DNA of 64,000 nt, from NCBI GenBank assembly GCA_030549335.1, contig CM060189.1:34495001-34559000 (forward strand). The letters run 5' to 3'. The notes beneath the pieces are model-generated. The model was not told where the DNA came from. It worked only from the letters and a program-made list of their open reading frames with translations, and searched no databases. Made by a program: the position numbers and the translations under genes. This document shows, one piece after another, positions 11,839-23,313 of this stretch (the stretch's first letter is position 1; every line of letters begins with the position of its first letter). This DNA comes from Pontederia crassipes (taxonomy: Eukaryota; Streptophyta; Magnoliopsida; Commelinales; Pontederiaceae).

Positions 11839-12568
11839 TTGTTCGTGTAACGCGTTTCAGCTGTTAAATTTGTTGTTTTCTACTCCTACATTTTTTTTAT
11901 ATATTATCATTTCTTTTTCAAAAGAGTTTGGCCACTCGGTGGACTCCACACAATTAATATAATCCCCACTAATAATTTAAATTGACAATTATACAGTGGA
12001 AGAATATTTATTAGACTTGGGATACATCAACTGTGACGTCCCGGATTTTGTTAAAAAATATAACTGTTTATTTATTTTATTTCAAAAATTAGGTTTAAAA
12101 GAGAGATGTCGTAAGGGGATTTAAATGGAAAAAGATAAATAAATGAGATCAGAGTAGTTTGGATTAATTTAAATTAGGGAATTGAATTCAAAATTGGAAT
12201 TAATAGTCAGCGATCAATAAGTTATTAAATAGTTTTAGTTGGAATTCTTAGTTATCATAATTTTATCCCTATAACCAGAGACCCACCCATAGGTTGTTCA
12301 ACCCAAAATAATGTGACCGGGAATGGGTTCGATCGGCACGATAGCTATTTTTTAAAAATTAATAATTATTTATTTAAACCTCTTTTGAATTATAACAAAT
12401 TTTCGTATCTAATATTGAATTATGAACTTTATTGTATGACGTTTTTAACTTTATCATAATTTTCAATTTAATTTTTTCATATGATTATGTTAACTTTTTT
12501 TTATTTTCAATTTTTTATTTACAAAGACTAAAATATCTTTTCACAAACTATCTTTTATCTTAATATTT
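11386..12568. other. AT-rich intergenic with TA repeats
   Basis: No gene recognised. It contains a compound (TA)n microsatellite at about 11758-11836 interrupted by AAGC. A TGACGTCCCGGATT phrase near 12031 resembles the start of some LTRs but has no partner. Confidence 0.55.
11758..11836. repeat. (TA)n microsatellite
   Basis: Two TA dinucleotide runs separated by AAGC, about 79 bp in total. Confidence 0.95.
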
Positions 12569-12587
12569 AAAAGAGTATAATAATATA

Positions 12588-13018
12588 CAACAACAACAAA
12601 GCTTTATCCCACTAGGTGGGGTCGACTACATGGATCATACGACGCTATTCCGCTCTATTAGTAACCAAACCTTTCGGTATATTATTCACCAATAGATCTT
12701 GCTCTATTAGTTCGCCAAGTGTCCGTCTTGGCCTCCCTCTCCCTCTTTTAATCGGACTCCAGATTATTTGATCTACTATTCTTATTGGCGCATCTAATGG
12801 TCTTCTCTGAACATGACCAAATCATCTCAAACGATTCTCTATCATTTTCTCACTAATAGGAGCCACTCCGACTCGTTCACGTATATGGTCATTCATAATC
12901 TTATCTAATCTTGTATGACCACACGTCCATCTCAACATTCTCATTTTGGCTACCCCCACTTTACGTTCATGTTGTCCCTTCATAACCCAACATTCACTAC
13001 CATATAACACTGCTGGCC
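12588..13018 (-). mobile_element. RTE-type LINE, 3' fragment (431 bp)
   Basis: The minus strand encodes the end of a plant RTE-clade pol protein. It reads LYGSECW, then KMRMLRWTCGHTR, DHIRERVGVAPI and, further on, WFGHVQRRP and RGRPRRTL phrases. It ends with VDPT, the conserved CCCACCTAGTGGGATAAGGCTTTG sequence in two parts and a short (TTG)n tail, seen as CAACAACAACAA on the plus strand. The flanking direct repeats aaaagagtataataatata at 12569-12587 and 13019-13037 are identical over 19 bp, so the insertion is well bounded and fairly young. The 5' side is heavily truncated. Two more tails of the same family lie at 23108 and 47993 on the plus strand. Confidence 0.92.
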
Positions 13019-13037
13019 AAAAGAGTATAATAATATA

Positions 13038-14723
13038 ATAATAAAAATTAAAAATATTAGAAAAAAGATGATAATTGACATTGTTGACTTGTCAAAATAT
13101 TTTATTTTAGTTTATTTTAAACATAAAAAACATAACAATTCATGGAAGGAGCATTTTAGTCTCTACTAAATAAAAAAATTGAGAATAATGGACTCTTTAA
13201 CAGAATTAAAACGGGATGATTAAAGTGAAAATCATGATAAAATTTAGGGACATCAATTTATAGTCTAGGGTTAAATAAGAAAGATCACTATGATTCAGAG
13301 AAGAGTTAAGAAAATAACCTAAAAATTAATAGAAAAGTATATTTTATATTTCTATTTAAAGTATGCAAATATTTTAAACACTAATTTTTCTATATTTTAA
13401 GTATTTTCAATATTTTAAATTACATACAATATCCAAACTAAGACTAATTTGATTTCAAATAAAAAATTAGGTAGATTCGAATTGGTTTTTTCAACACATG
13501 CTTGACTCAAGTCGTGTTGTGATTTAGTGTTACTCGACCCAAGCTAAGTTAAGTCAGGTTAAATCAAATTTCAGTCGTGTTATCAGTTCATCAAACCTAT
13601 CTAATTAACACTTCTACCTAGCCCATTGAGTTCTCCTCCTCATATACCGCGGAGAGAAAAGGTCGGTTCAATTAATTAACCAATCGAATAATTTCATTAA
13701 TTGATTGAATCAGCCAAAAAATTTAACCATTATCCGGACCGTTAATCGATTTTGGTTACCTGAAAATCGATTTGGTCTGGTAAATTCACCACTTTAATAA
13801 AAAATAAAAATATTATTATAAAATTCACATGATCTAAAAATATATTAAAATAAAAATTAAACATGTATTCTTAATAGAAAGTAAAGATTAAATTTGAACA
13901 TGATAATAAGATACAAATCATTCAATAATTAGGTTACAAATTGAATTAAACAAAAAATATAAATTCATATACACATAATAAGTTTTTACAAAAATAACTA
14001 TTTAAAAATAAGTACCAGTTAATTCATTTTTAATTGATTCTTGTTAACATTTTTTATCTCCTAATCAAATCAAAATTGAATCAGATAATTCAATTCGATT
14101 AATTGGTTAAAAGTTCGATTGGTTAACCAACAGTTATGGTGAATCAGATAATCGTGCTCAACTCTGCTCTTATATGCATCCACTTAATTGCATTGTTAAT
14201 TTTTGTTCTCTCATTTCTTAGGAAGCTCGAGACATTATGACTCACATAATTTGTCCTCCTACAACCCATGATGTCATAATACATTGTAGCAAAGATACAC
14301 ATGTTCCAAGACGATAGGATGTAGAGATGATCGGAGAAAAATTGCAATGTATGCAAGAGGGTCTCCATTTCCACTCCAAAAGGACTAATGCCAATTCATT
14401 TTATTAGTGCTGAACATCTTCACCCCTATCTAATAAAATGGTGTGACAATGATATTTTTTAGAGTGCCAATAGAGGCAATAATATCCTTTTATGCAAAAA
14501 ACATGATGACTTTGCAATTGTTGTCATCTTTAGGTACATAGTTCCATCTTATTATAAAAAAGTTAGCCAATATAAACTCATGTATTTTTGTGCTACATAT
14601 TGTACGTATGAATCTAGGTAGGATTATTTAGATATGTTTGCTTAAAAAATAGGGCTAGAAGCCATGTCCATGTTGAAAAACTCGATGATAGGAACCTACG
14701 AGATTGCCTTGAGGTTCTGAGAA
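13038..14723. other. AT-rich intergenic, diverged inverted-repeat DNA
   Basis: No gene recognised. The stretch 13660-14130 is bounded by GGTTCAATTAATTAACCAATCG-like and ATTGGTTAAC-like motifs in opposite orientation (the first given in shortened form), which may mark an old MITE, but no target duplication was found. Confidence 0.4.
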
Positions 14724-14739
14724 TTTCACTACAAGAAAA

Positions 14740-15330
14740 CTACCTTTTACCGACGGTCCTAACCTCGGTAAATTTGCTAGATCCGTCGGAAATCGCGATT
14801 TCCGACGGTTCTTTCGACGGACAATGATCGTGTGAAAAAGGCTCATCACAAATTTTTTGCGACGGTTTCTTCTGAACCGTCGGTATTATAGACGGTCTAG
14901 TTGGCGGGCTCGGCAGTCGAACGTTAAATATCGACGATGAGAACCGTCAATATTATCGACGGGCAGGACCGCCGATATATATCGACGGTTTCAATCGACA
15001 ATAGTATTGACGGTTCAAGCCGTCGATATTTATCGGCGGCTTAAACCGTCGATAGTATCGGCGGTTTGTACCGTCGATATCTATCGGCGGCTTGAACCGT
15101 GGAAACTATCGACGGTTTTAACCGTCGATATATATCGGCGGCTTGAACCGTCGATTTTATCGACGGTTAAAACCGTCGACAATCTAGTATCGACGACTTT
15201 TACTCGTGGGCTACGACCGTCGATAATTATGTACCGACGGATATAACCGTCGGTAAGTATCGAAAAAATCCGCTGAAAATTACAATATTTCAGTTGTTTC
15301 CGACGGTCAGGACCGTCGGAAATGTTAAAA
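14740..15330. repeat. Left CACTA subterminal repeat array
   Basis: Many copies of CGACGGTT and its complement AACCGTCG, in both orientations, often as back-to-back pairs such as AACCGTCGATA...TATCGACGGTT. Spacing is irregular, roughly 15-60 bp. The array opens a frame that reads repeated VDIYRRLEPS, which is a composition artefact. In studied CACTA elements such arrays bind the TNPA-type protein; that role is inferred here. Confidence 0.9.
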
Positions 15331-16139
15331 ATTTTTAAAAAAATAATGAATTCACAGATAATTATCAGATAATACAACACATTCAGCAGTTCAATTGAAC
15401 ATCACATATTGAAATAAAGCACATCACAGCAATCCATCACAGCAATCCATCACAGTAATTCACATATAAAGCACAATTTTCTTAGACATCCCCCAAAGTA
15501 AGAGTGGTCGACGACCAAACATGATAATGTAACGAGATAATGGAACATAATCCAAACATGAAACATAATCCATAATTCACAGATTCAATAACGTCAACCA
15601 TAGTGGAACGAGATAATGGAACGGCGTGCTTAATTCACAAATTGAACGGCATAACGTCTTCGTCACGACGAAGAGCTGAAGTTCAATTCGCATATCATCT
15701 TCGTCGCAAAATATCACTGCACAAAATTGAAAATGGAGTAAAAGTTATAACATATAAATGCAAAAAAACATGAATTCAGTTTTGAAGATGCGTAATCACA
15801 ATCTAATTGAATCTAAAATCTAAAATATAAAAACATTATTTCAATTTAACCTCAACATAATTTGATGAATAATTGATTGAGCATCTTCAAAATTGATAAA
15901 TCTAGAAGATGCGTAAATCGAGCGTAAACTAACAAGTTTATACTAAGTACTGACATTTACATGATCCAACTGTCTGCACTCCATTTTCGGTGAAAATTTT
16001 GAAAGCCTACAGATCTAACTGAAAGGGATGAAGAATAAAATCTAAGTTAGTGTCAAAGTGCATATGAATCTAATGAGTACAGTGATGCATCAGATTAAAT
16101 CAAATTCCAAAAATAATTATGTACTATATATGAATCTAC

Positions 16140-16702
16140 CTCGGCGTCGTCGTCATTCAATTCGCCACGCATGAAGGCACGCATCATTTTCTTCATTTCA
16201 TCCCTGTTACGACGTTCACGTTCTTCGAATTCATGTCTGACCTCTTTCCTAATCTTGATGGTCACCTGATCCACAATTTCTTGCATAGTAGAAGGAGATG
16301 AACCTGAAGTACTTCGTCGACCATATCCAATATCTGTGTCACTCACAGAAGATCCAAGTCCGTAAATGCGACCCTTCTTCACGCCGACGTGGTCCGTCCA
16401 AAGTTGTCTTGGGGTCAACGGTGTGGTCCCCTCCTGCGTGGCTTGCGTAATATGATCAACTTCTTTTGTTTTATAAGACTCCTGAAATATAAAGAAAATA
16501 ATTAACTACAAACGACGCCTAGGTGATCGACTTCAAAGTTTTGTTAATTAATTATTAACTTACAATTTAGAAAAAAGTAAAGGCACAAAAATTTACATAC
16601 ATATGTCTCCCGGGCATAACTCGAGACCCATTCTTTATTCTTCTTCTGATGGGTTCGGAGAAATATTTCGTCCTGAGTTGGTGGTCTACCCGTCTCTTTC
16701 TC
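16140..16702 (-). pseudogene. TNPA-like transposase (Transposase_24 family) C-terminal exons
   Basis: Two minus-strand exons, 16601-16702 and 16140-16481, join through a 119-bp intron. The donor reads TAT|GTATGT and the acceptor ATATTTCAG|GAG, and the frame is kept. Exon one gives the family signature GRPPTQDEIFLRTHQKK. Exon two gives LTPRQLWTDHVGVKKGR followed by IYGLGSS, then a Ser-rich stretch and a charged helix rich in Glu/Arg (EVRHEFEERERRNRDEMKK), a likely coiled coil. The exon ends at a GAG|GTAGATTC donor. A possible last exon begins near 15718 with a TGTGCAG acceptor and an immediate TGA. This matches the C-terminal half of plant Ptta/En/Spm TNPA-like proteins, which bind the subterminal repeats. 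The N-terminal half is lost, so I call it a remnant. Confidence 0.75.
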
Positions 16703-16980
16703 CTGCAATGAGATAATATTTTAATGTTAGGGACATGACAAAAGAATTACATTAGAGGGCACTGATGTGATGTGAAGATGATATTTTATGTTATTATCAG
16801 GACCATATTTTCAATGTAAAGCAATATATGAAATGAACTCAAACAAATTTTTTGATACCCCCTCCCATATCCGACATTGATATCTTAATGTATTTAGCCC
16901 CTTAAATGTATTTCGTGATATTAATTCCCTGTTTTCCTCATAGATTTTAGAATTCTCCTATGAGAAACTTATATTTCCTC

Positions 16981-17598
16981 TTAAAAATTTTCAGGAATAC
17001 GAGCCCCAGTTGGTGTGACATCTTTTAAAATATCTAGAAATGCATCAAAACATGCTTGCGAAATATTGTGGTCGGCTTTCAGATTCAACAATTTAACAGC
17101 AAGTGATAGTTCCGAATGACTTTCACACCCAGGCCATAAGGGTTGGCTCGATGCATTTAGTAAGTCATAAAAATCTCTTGCTTCTAGATTTGGTGCATCT
17201 TCATTCTGCTCAAATCTAATATTGCCATACTCAGTTACAGTTGCGTCATAAACAGACTGTTCATATTGCGAAGCAAATGTTGGTTCAGGATCCACAAAAT
17301 GAAGACCTTCATTTGGGACGCTTGTCGAAGGCGCTCCTTCGCCTAAATCATCCCATTCCCAATAATTAGGTTTGAAACCCTTTCTATATAAGTGAACTTT
17401 GACCGTCTCTATCGTCTGTAACTTTGTGCTAGCACATTTCAAACAAGGACACCTAATTGCTCCCTCCCGCTGAAATTGTAAAGATTGACAAGCCACAGTA
17501 ACATAATAGTCAACGCCATCTATAAATTCTTGTGTCAAGCCTCTACGACCAGGATTATTTCTTTTGTACATCCATCGACGATCGTTCAAGTATGACAT
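16981..17598 (-). pseudogene. TNP2-type CACTA transposase, N-terminal fragment
   Basis: 205 codons on the minus strand starting MSYLNDRRWMYKRN. Residues 1-85 form a transposase-associated domain: RRWMY, then the EFIDGVDYYV helix, RCPCLKC as a CPC-x2-C zinc-like site, VHLYRKGF and the YWEWDD end. Residues 145-205 match the start of the TNP2 region (FYDLLNASSQPLWPGC, then LNLKADHNIS and the FLDILKD stretch). The frame stops at once after PENF, where intact transposases continue into the catalytic core. The DDE catalytic residues are absent. This looks like a deletion junction rather than a true C-terminus. It would be the first exon of the CACTA element's main gene. Confidence 0.85.
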
Positions 17599-18582
17599 AA
17601 TGACTGCATTATTTGCAAATCATAAAAAATTTTAGTCATACAAAATTGTATAAGGAAAGAAAAATGAATATGAAAAAAGCGCAATCTAAGCATATAAGGT
17701 TAGACTGCAACCCGCACATCCTATCTTTCCTAATTGTATTAGGCTCGTGGGCCTCATGTAACCAGGGACAAAAAAAGACTTATTCAAGGCGACTAAATCA
17801 GCAGAATCATTATACCGATGTTAAAAGACGAAACAAGTACTTTTTTGTGACACAAGCAACGAAATCTGGTTCAAATGAATTCTCGGACCAACACTTGAGT
17901 CGGCCTTTGAGAAGTAAAACCATGGACCGAAAGAACCAAAAAGAAGAAAAAAAACCTCTATATTAGGTTTTAAGCAAAACCTTGACAATTTCATTCAATC
18001 ATCAATATCACATAGTTACAAAGTTCATCACATATGATCAACTAATATTAATGGGTCATTTACAGTTATATAAGGAAATTGATCCTATAAATCAACCAAC
18101 GCCCTAGATTCCACATACTTTTAGAGCACATAGACAGAATGAATGATATGCAAGGCTTATAGATGCAGCTTATCTCTAGCAGCCAGCACTTCATTTACAT
18201 TCCATATAAAATGAGAAAAGAATTGCGATCATAACCTGATTATCTCAAACTCTATGCCAGCTAAATAAATACTATTTTTTAGCATTAAGTATATCTAATT
18301 TAACAAAGGAAAAGCAATCCTGAGCTTCTCCTATTTATCAAAAACCTTGATCTAAGGCTTTGCCTATGAAGGTGGAGATGGAAAATCCAAGTGCAGTCTA
18401 TAGATCCATCAAGTTTCCCTTATTTTAGCTGGCAGAAGCCAAATGCATGTAAACTTTGAGTTGAACAAAGATATGGTTGACAACAATCTCAAGTCCAAAG
18501 ATGATTTGATGCCAAAATCAAAGTGATGCTTCTTGGTGATGATGCCAAAATCGGTGATGAAAAACTTGCTTGTTTAATAAAT
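17599..18582. other. CACTA leader/intron-like region, no gene
   Basis: Lies upstream of the TNP2 fragment within the CACTA element. A 117-codon plus-strand frame at 17613-17966 has no recognisable domain and is probably chance. Confidence 0.5.
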
Positions 18583-18943
18583 TGCGGATCTGGCCGCCGC
18601 CGCGCAAGGGCGGCCGGATCTGGCCGCCGCGTGCGAATGGTGGCCGGATCTGGCCGCCGAGCGCGAATGGCGGCCGGATCTGGCCGCCATGCGCGAATGG
18701 CGGCCGGATCTGGCCGCCGCGCAAGAATGGCGGCCGGATCTGGCCGCCGCGCGCGAATGGCGGCCGGATCTGGCCGCCGCGCAAGAATGGCGGCCAGATC
18801 TGGCCGCCGCGCCTGAATGGCGGCCGGATCTGGCCGCCGCGCAAGAATGGCGGCCGGATCTGGTCGACGGTGCGAATGGCGGCCAGATCTGGCCGCCGCG
18901 CGCGAATGGCGGCAGGAACTGGCCGCCGCACGGCGATGGTCGA
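18583..18943. repeat. 30-bp tandem repeat array (about 12 copies) inside CACTA
   Basis: Unit approximately GAATGGCGGCCGGATCTGGCC plus about nine further bases (GCCGCGCAA or a variant). About twelve copies follow head to tail with few substitutions and one 1-bp slip near 18870. The core CGGCCAGATCTGGCCG, present in two copies exactly, is a perfect palindrome; most copies have one mismatch. Because 30 is a multiple of three, several frames stay open on both strands and give repeats such as WPPRANGGRI. None looks like a true protein. A second GC-rich block with GGATCCGGCC motifs sits in the related element at about 32000-32250. Confidence 0.92.
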
Positions 18944-19119
18944 AGGAGAGAAAAATTATATATCAAAGGAGGCGGGGATCGGACCTACCTGCGCCGGAGA
19001 TGGTCGGCGGCGGAAGCTTCGAGCGGGAGGTGGTCGACGGCCGGACGAACGGCGGACGAAACGGGCGGCGGCGGACGAACGTTCAAAACGTTCTAAGTAA
19101 GAGTGCGGTCGGGTTTTTA

Positions 19120-19801
19120 TATAACCACTTTTCGACGGTCGAAACCGCCGCAACATAGATAAATATAATATTATATTAATTCGCATTTTGACGGCTCCAA
19201 TCCGCTGGAAAAACCGTCGATAGTTTCGACGGTATTCAAACCGTCGAAATATCGCCGGTTTTAGCCGTCAATAATTTTGACGGTTTTTTAAACCGTCGAA
19301 ATATCGACGGTTTTAGCCGTCGATTCCCTTAATGATAATTTTTAAAAACCATCGACAGATACGTAGGTTGTGTAAATTATAAATTTCCATTTTCGACGGT
19401 TGAGGCCGTCGAAAAAAAGTAAGGTGGAATATTTTATTTAAATACTATCGACGGTTATGACCGCCTAAATATCGACGGTTTCTTTGAACGTCGCAAATTT
19501 CGACGGTCAAAACCGTCGATAAGTTCAATAATTATGCGCAACCAGTCCTGAAATTATTCGACGGTTCAGACCGCTGGAAGTTTCGACGGTTAGATAAACC
19601 TCCGAAAATATCGACGGTCATAATCGTCGAAGTATAAATATTTTCGACGGAATCTTCCGACGAATTTATCACCGTCGAAATTTTAGACGCGTCAAAAATT
19701 ATATGACGAAAATATCGACGGTTTGGAAGATCTGCCGGAAAAACCGTCGATATTTAAGACGGATTTCGTGCCGTCGAAAATGGACCGTCGGAAATACGAC
19801 T
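19120..19801. repeat. Right CACTA subterminal repeat array
   Basis: Dense CGACGGTT/AACCGTCG motifs in both orientations, mirroring the left array, up to the right terminal repeat. Confidence 0.9.
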
Positions 19802-19970
19802 TTTTCTTGTAGTGTTTGTAGTGTTCAATTTTGGTCTACAACAATCCAACCCCGGTTCGTGGAATGATTAGGGGAATATGACTTAGATTTCTTAGACCGC
19901 AAACCGAGTTTTGACACATTGGAATGTTGTGAAGTTATAAATTATTATAATTAATATATATTATTTTGTC

Positions 19971-20001
<31 letters not shown>
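19971..20001. repeat. (ATA)n microsatellite
   Basis: About ten AAT/ATA units in the otherwise unremarkable 520-bp gap between the CACTA element and the next solo LTR. Confidence 0.9.
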
Positions 20002-20002
<1 letters not shown>

Positions 20003-20340
20003 CTTATTATATGGTGATTTATTTACTATCATGTGATCATTTGTTAAGCCAAACTAAAAAGGACAAATATAGATATCATATGTAAATAAAATTTAAGATG
20101 AAAGTTAAGAATCAATATGTCTACTAATTGGCTTGGGGTTGATCGGTGTAGTTATCGAATTGAATAAGATAGGTAGCGTAATTGGAATAATAGTTTTTTA
20201 ACATCAAATGAAACGAGTGTCATGTTGTACATGTCTTCACCCTTTACAAACAAATCAAAACTTTTTTGGAAGAAAGATTCTTCACTCTAAAATGAGAGAC
20301 ACCATTAGGACCCTCATTGACCATTTATGTATGGAAGCAA

Positions 20341-21680
20341 TGTTGGAGCAAAGTTTTTATACCCTATGTAATTATATTTTGATGATACAAACTTCGAAAG
20401 ATTAGAGTTATATTCAAAATGTCAAAAAAATCTAAATAAGAATGAGTTGCTTCATGCACTAAACTGTCGATTAATATTTGTTTATGTTCCCACGAGATTT
20501 ACATTAAGAGATGAATATAAAAGTTATAGATAATGTTGTTAGTTTTTCATAGAATTAAATATCATCTCATTTAAATACTGGTATCAAAAGTTATGTATAA
20601 AAGAGTAAAAGTATAAAATGTTTATTTGAAATAGACAATTTTGTATACTGAACTTTGAATCAATATTTGATTATGAATTCATTAGATTTTGGATAAATGA
20701 TGATTGTAGAGAATTTTGTTAGTTTTTCATAGAATAAAAAATTATTTTATTTGGATAACTATGCAAAACGTTATACTTCAAATAGTGCAGGGCGGTCGAC
20801 CTGACGGCTGAAATACCAGTCGATCGGTTAGGCACAATGGTCGATTGATTAGTGCAAATAATGCCCATTTTGAGCAGCAGAATATTGAGACCATGCCAGT
20901 CGATGCACTGGTCGACTGATCAACACAAAAAATATAGAAAACGCACTAACGATTGAATTTTTCAAATGGTCATATGGACCGATCGACCGGTGGTGCAGAA
21001 CGGTCGACCGGTCAGCATGTAGAATGCACTATAATGATCGTATTTTGGCACCAAACTTAGGAAACAAGTCTCAACGGATAAATGGAGTTAAGAAGGTTAT
21101 AAAAGAGGACCTAAATGTATAGAAATAATCAATTCTTTTAAGGAAAAGTGGGAAGAACATTTGAGAAGTCCATTTGAACTCTGAGTTGCAAATATTTTAT
21201 TTATTTCTCTCTTCTTTTCTTGTGAGTTTTATATTATAAAAAAGAGAAACATTTGCTTAGAGATTTGGGTGTGAGCTCTTGTATAGAAGAGACTTTATTT
21301 TACCTCTCGAATTAGAGAAAAGATAAACTTCTTAGGAGGAGAGGTGTGTCTTACCTCTTAAAGCGAAGAAAAGGTGGTGTTGTAAAGGATTTCTTCGTTG
21401 CCCCATTTGGAACGAAGGAAGTGTGTTTAGTGGAATCTCCGACGGTCTTGAGGTCAAAAAGTCGGAGCGGGGATGTAGGCTAAGGTGTGGCCGAATCTCG
21501 TTAACAAACCATCATGTACCTTGTATTTTTCTTTCTCTCTCCATCTCCTTCCTACCTTATTATGCATTGATATGATTGTTTTGTGTTGGTTTAAATATTA
21601 ACGAATCAATTGTAAGCTTAAAATTGATATTTTTGATTTAATACAAATTCACCCCTCTCTTGATGCCTTATGATCCTACA
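20341..21680 (+). mobile_element. Solo LTR, Ty1-copia-like (copy A, 1340 bp)
   Basis: Starts TGTTGGAGCAAAG and ends GATCCTACA, with the exact 5-bp target duplication AGCAA at 20336-20340 and 21681-21685. There is no internal coding region, so this is a solo LTR left by recombination between two LTRs. The body shares blocks with copy B at 29937: TTTTGATGATACAAAC near the start, GTCGGAGCGGGGA-GTAGGC late in the body, and TTCACCCC-TCTTG-TGCC at the end. This style resembles the long LTRs of the SIRE/Maximus copia lineage; that assignment is from memory of the family style and is tentative. A cluster of CGATCGATCGG- and GTCGACCGGT-like motifs lies around 20790-21010. Confidence 0.88.
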
Positions 21681-21685
21681 AGCAA

Positions 21686-23092
21686 AATAGTGTTCTTTTA
21701 AAAGTTGTTAATGGTTCTTACCATTGAATGGTAAAAGCAATAAAGTTAAAAACAATAACTTCCCAATTGATATTTGTTTTAATCGTTGAAATTGATAATG
21801 TACATCAATAATGATCAATCATGGATATGAATAATTGAAATTGATATTGCTAATTGTTAAGTGATTATGCCTCATTGGCAATGACTAATTTAAATTGATT
21901 GATAAAGTTCAAAGAATTGACTGAATCCCTAACATGGACCATTAGAAATTGATCATTACTTATAATTATTTATACTATCTATTAATTGACATTAATTCTT
22001 TTTCAAATGTTCATTTGAGAGATATATTTTTATCCTTATGCACTAAGTATTTTGTGCTTATAAAATTTTCTCTGTTCCTTAGATCCATGCAACTGAACAT
22101 GCATCATATATGACGATGGTGATGTTGATGATGGATGGATTTTGCAAATGAGCATATAATTCTTTTACTTTAGTTTTATTTTAATATTTATCATTCAATT
22201 TTTATTTTGAATAATGTTATTTTTCTATTAAAAGCATAGTGGTTTGTTTTAAGACTTTTTCTTATGTGTTTTAAAGAAGAGAAAAAAATGGGATTATAGA
22301 ATTAAACAACAAATCTGAAACGACATCTTGTACACGTGTTTGAGGCATGATGTATATGATGGAAATAGTGGCCATAAAAATATGCATTTGGCGGGTGAAA
22401 CTAGGTGGGTGCGATCTACTTCCAATCAGTTTCGTCAAATGATGTGACATCTAACAGAACTGACGTTGAAATTCGAAGCGGGAGAGCAACACATTGAGTC
22501 CTTTCCAATGTTTTAATCATTAAAATACTAGTAATTCTTTTGAGCTTCCATTATGTAATACACATGGTAATTGAAGATGTTCTTATGTGTCTAATGGAAT
22601 TTAAGGATTCATCATATAGGCTACACTAATGGTTTTATTTAATATAGTATCATAATTTAAGTCATTATATGTCACCACACACTCATGTCGAAGATGATAT
22701 GCTAAATTCAAGGTCTGAAAATAGTTCTTTAACGATACCATAATCTCAGGTTGTCAAGATCACTTTTTTTTCAAGATAGGATTCAATGATCGTATAATCA
22801 TAAGATCCTATCTTATGAATAATTTTTTAATCTAAAATAAATAAAATAATATATTTATTCAAAAATGTTATATATATAAGTTAATTAAACATTAACAATT
22901 AATACTTTATTCTTATTTTCAAATTTAATATATATTTTTATCATATGAAATATATATTCTTAGGAAAAGACTAAAATAATAATAATATATAGAGAATAAG
23001 GACCATGTGGGAAAAAAGTTGGCCAATATATATAGAATGTCATTGGATTATGACTCATCAATAGGCACCTGCTTGTAGATATATTGAGAGTA
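21686..23092. other. AT-rich intergenic, nothing recognised
   Basis: No gene, RNA or element end identified. Confidence 0.5.
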
Positions 23093-23107
23093 CTTATTTG
23101 TGAATAT

Positions 23108-23298
23108 AAAGAACTCCGCCTATGTTTTATAGTCGGTCCCAAGCCCGGATAAAGGAGGAGGGTTGTGTTAGGCCCCGACAGCCAGCATAAAACCCTGTCG
23201 AATCTCATGAACATGGATCAACGAATATATTGTGACGTCGTATGATCCATGTAGCCTACCCCACCTAGTGGGATAAGGCTTTGTTGTTGTTGTTGTTG
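23108..23298 (+). mobile_element. RTE-type LINE 3' tail (191 bp)
   Basis: Carries the family 3' end: GAACTCCGCCTATG, GGATAAAGGAGGAGGGTTG, CCCCGACAGCCAGC, ATGATCCATGTAG, CCCACCTAGTGGGATAAGG, then (TTG)n. The target duplication cttatttgtgaatat is exact over 15 bp at 23093-23107 and 23299-23313. It is severely 5'-truncated and non-coding. Same family as 12588-13018 and 47993-48211. Confidence 0.92.
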
Positions 23299-23313
23299 CT
23301 TATTTGTGAATAT

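Larger units (their letters stand above)
14727..19814 (-). mobile_element. CACTA (En/Spm) transposon, 5.1 kb, internally deleted
   Basis: The left end CACTACAAGAAAA at 14727-14739 and the complementary TTTTCTTGTAGTG at 19802-19814 are perfect CACTA terminal inverted repeats. The 3-bp target duplication TTT lies at 14724-14726 and 19815-19817. Each end has a dense subterminal array of CGACGGTT/AACCGTCG motifs, the usual landing sites of the TNPA-like protein. The coding strand is minus: a TNP2-type 5' exon, then, after a deletion, a TNPA-like gene end with an intact intron. A 30-bp tandem array lies in the leader region. The catalytic part of TNP2 is missing, so movement would need an autonomous relative. 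The same subterminal motif occurs in elements at 31572-33176 and 52482-52835. Confidence 0.95.

Noticed and set aside
15007..15380. Frames with repeated VDIYRRLEPS text
   Set aside because: They are translations of the CACTA subterminal motifs; the same effect appears at 31613-32183 and 52431-52912.
18583..18943. CRISPR-like regular repeat
   Set aside because: Units are adjacent with no unique spacers, in a plant transposon; it is a minisatellite.
18518..19158. Several overlapping long frames on both strands
   Set aside because: They arise because the 30-bp tandem unit is a multiple of three and stop-free in many frames; no domain or codon bias supports a gene.
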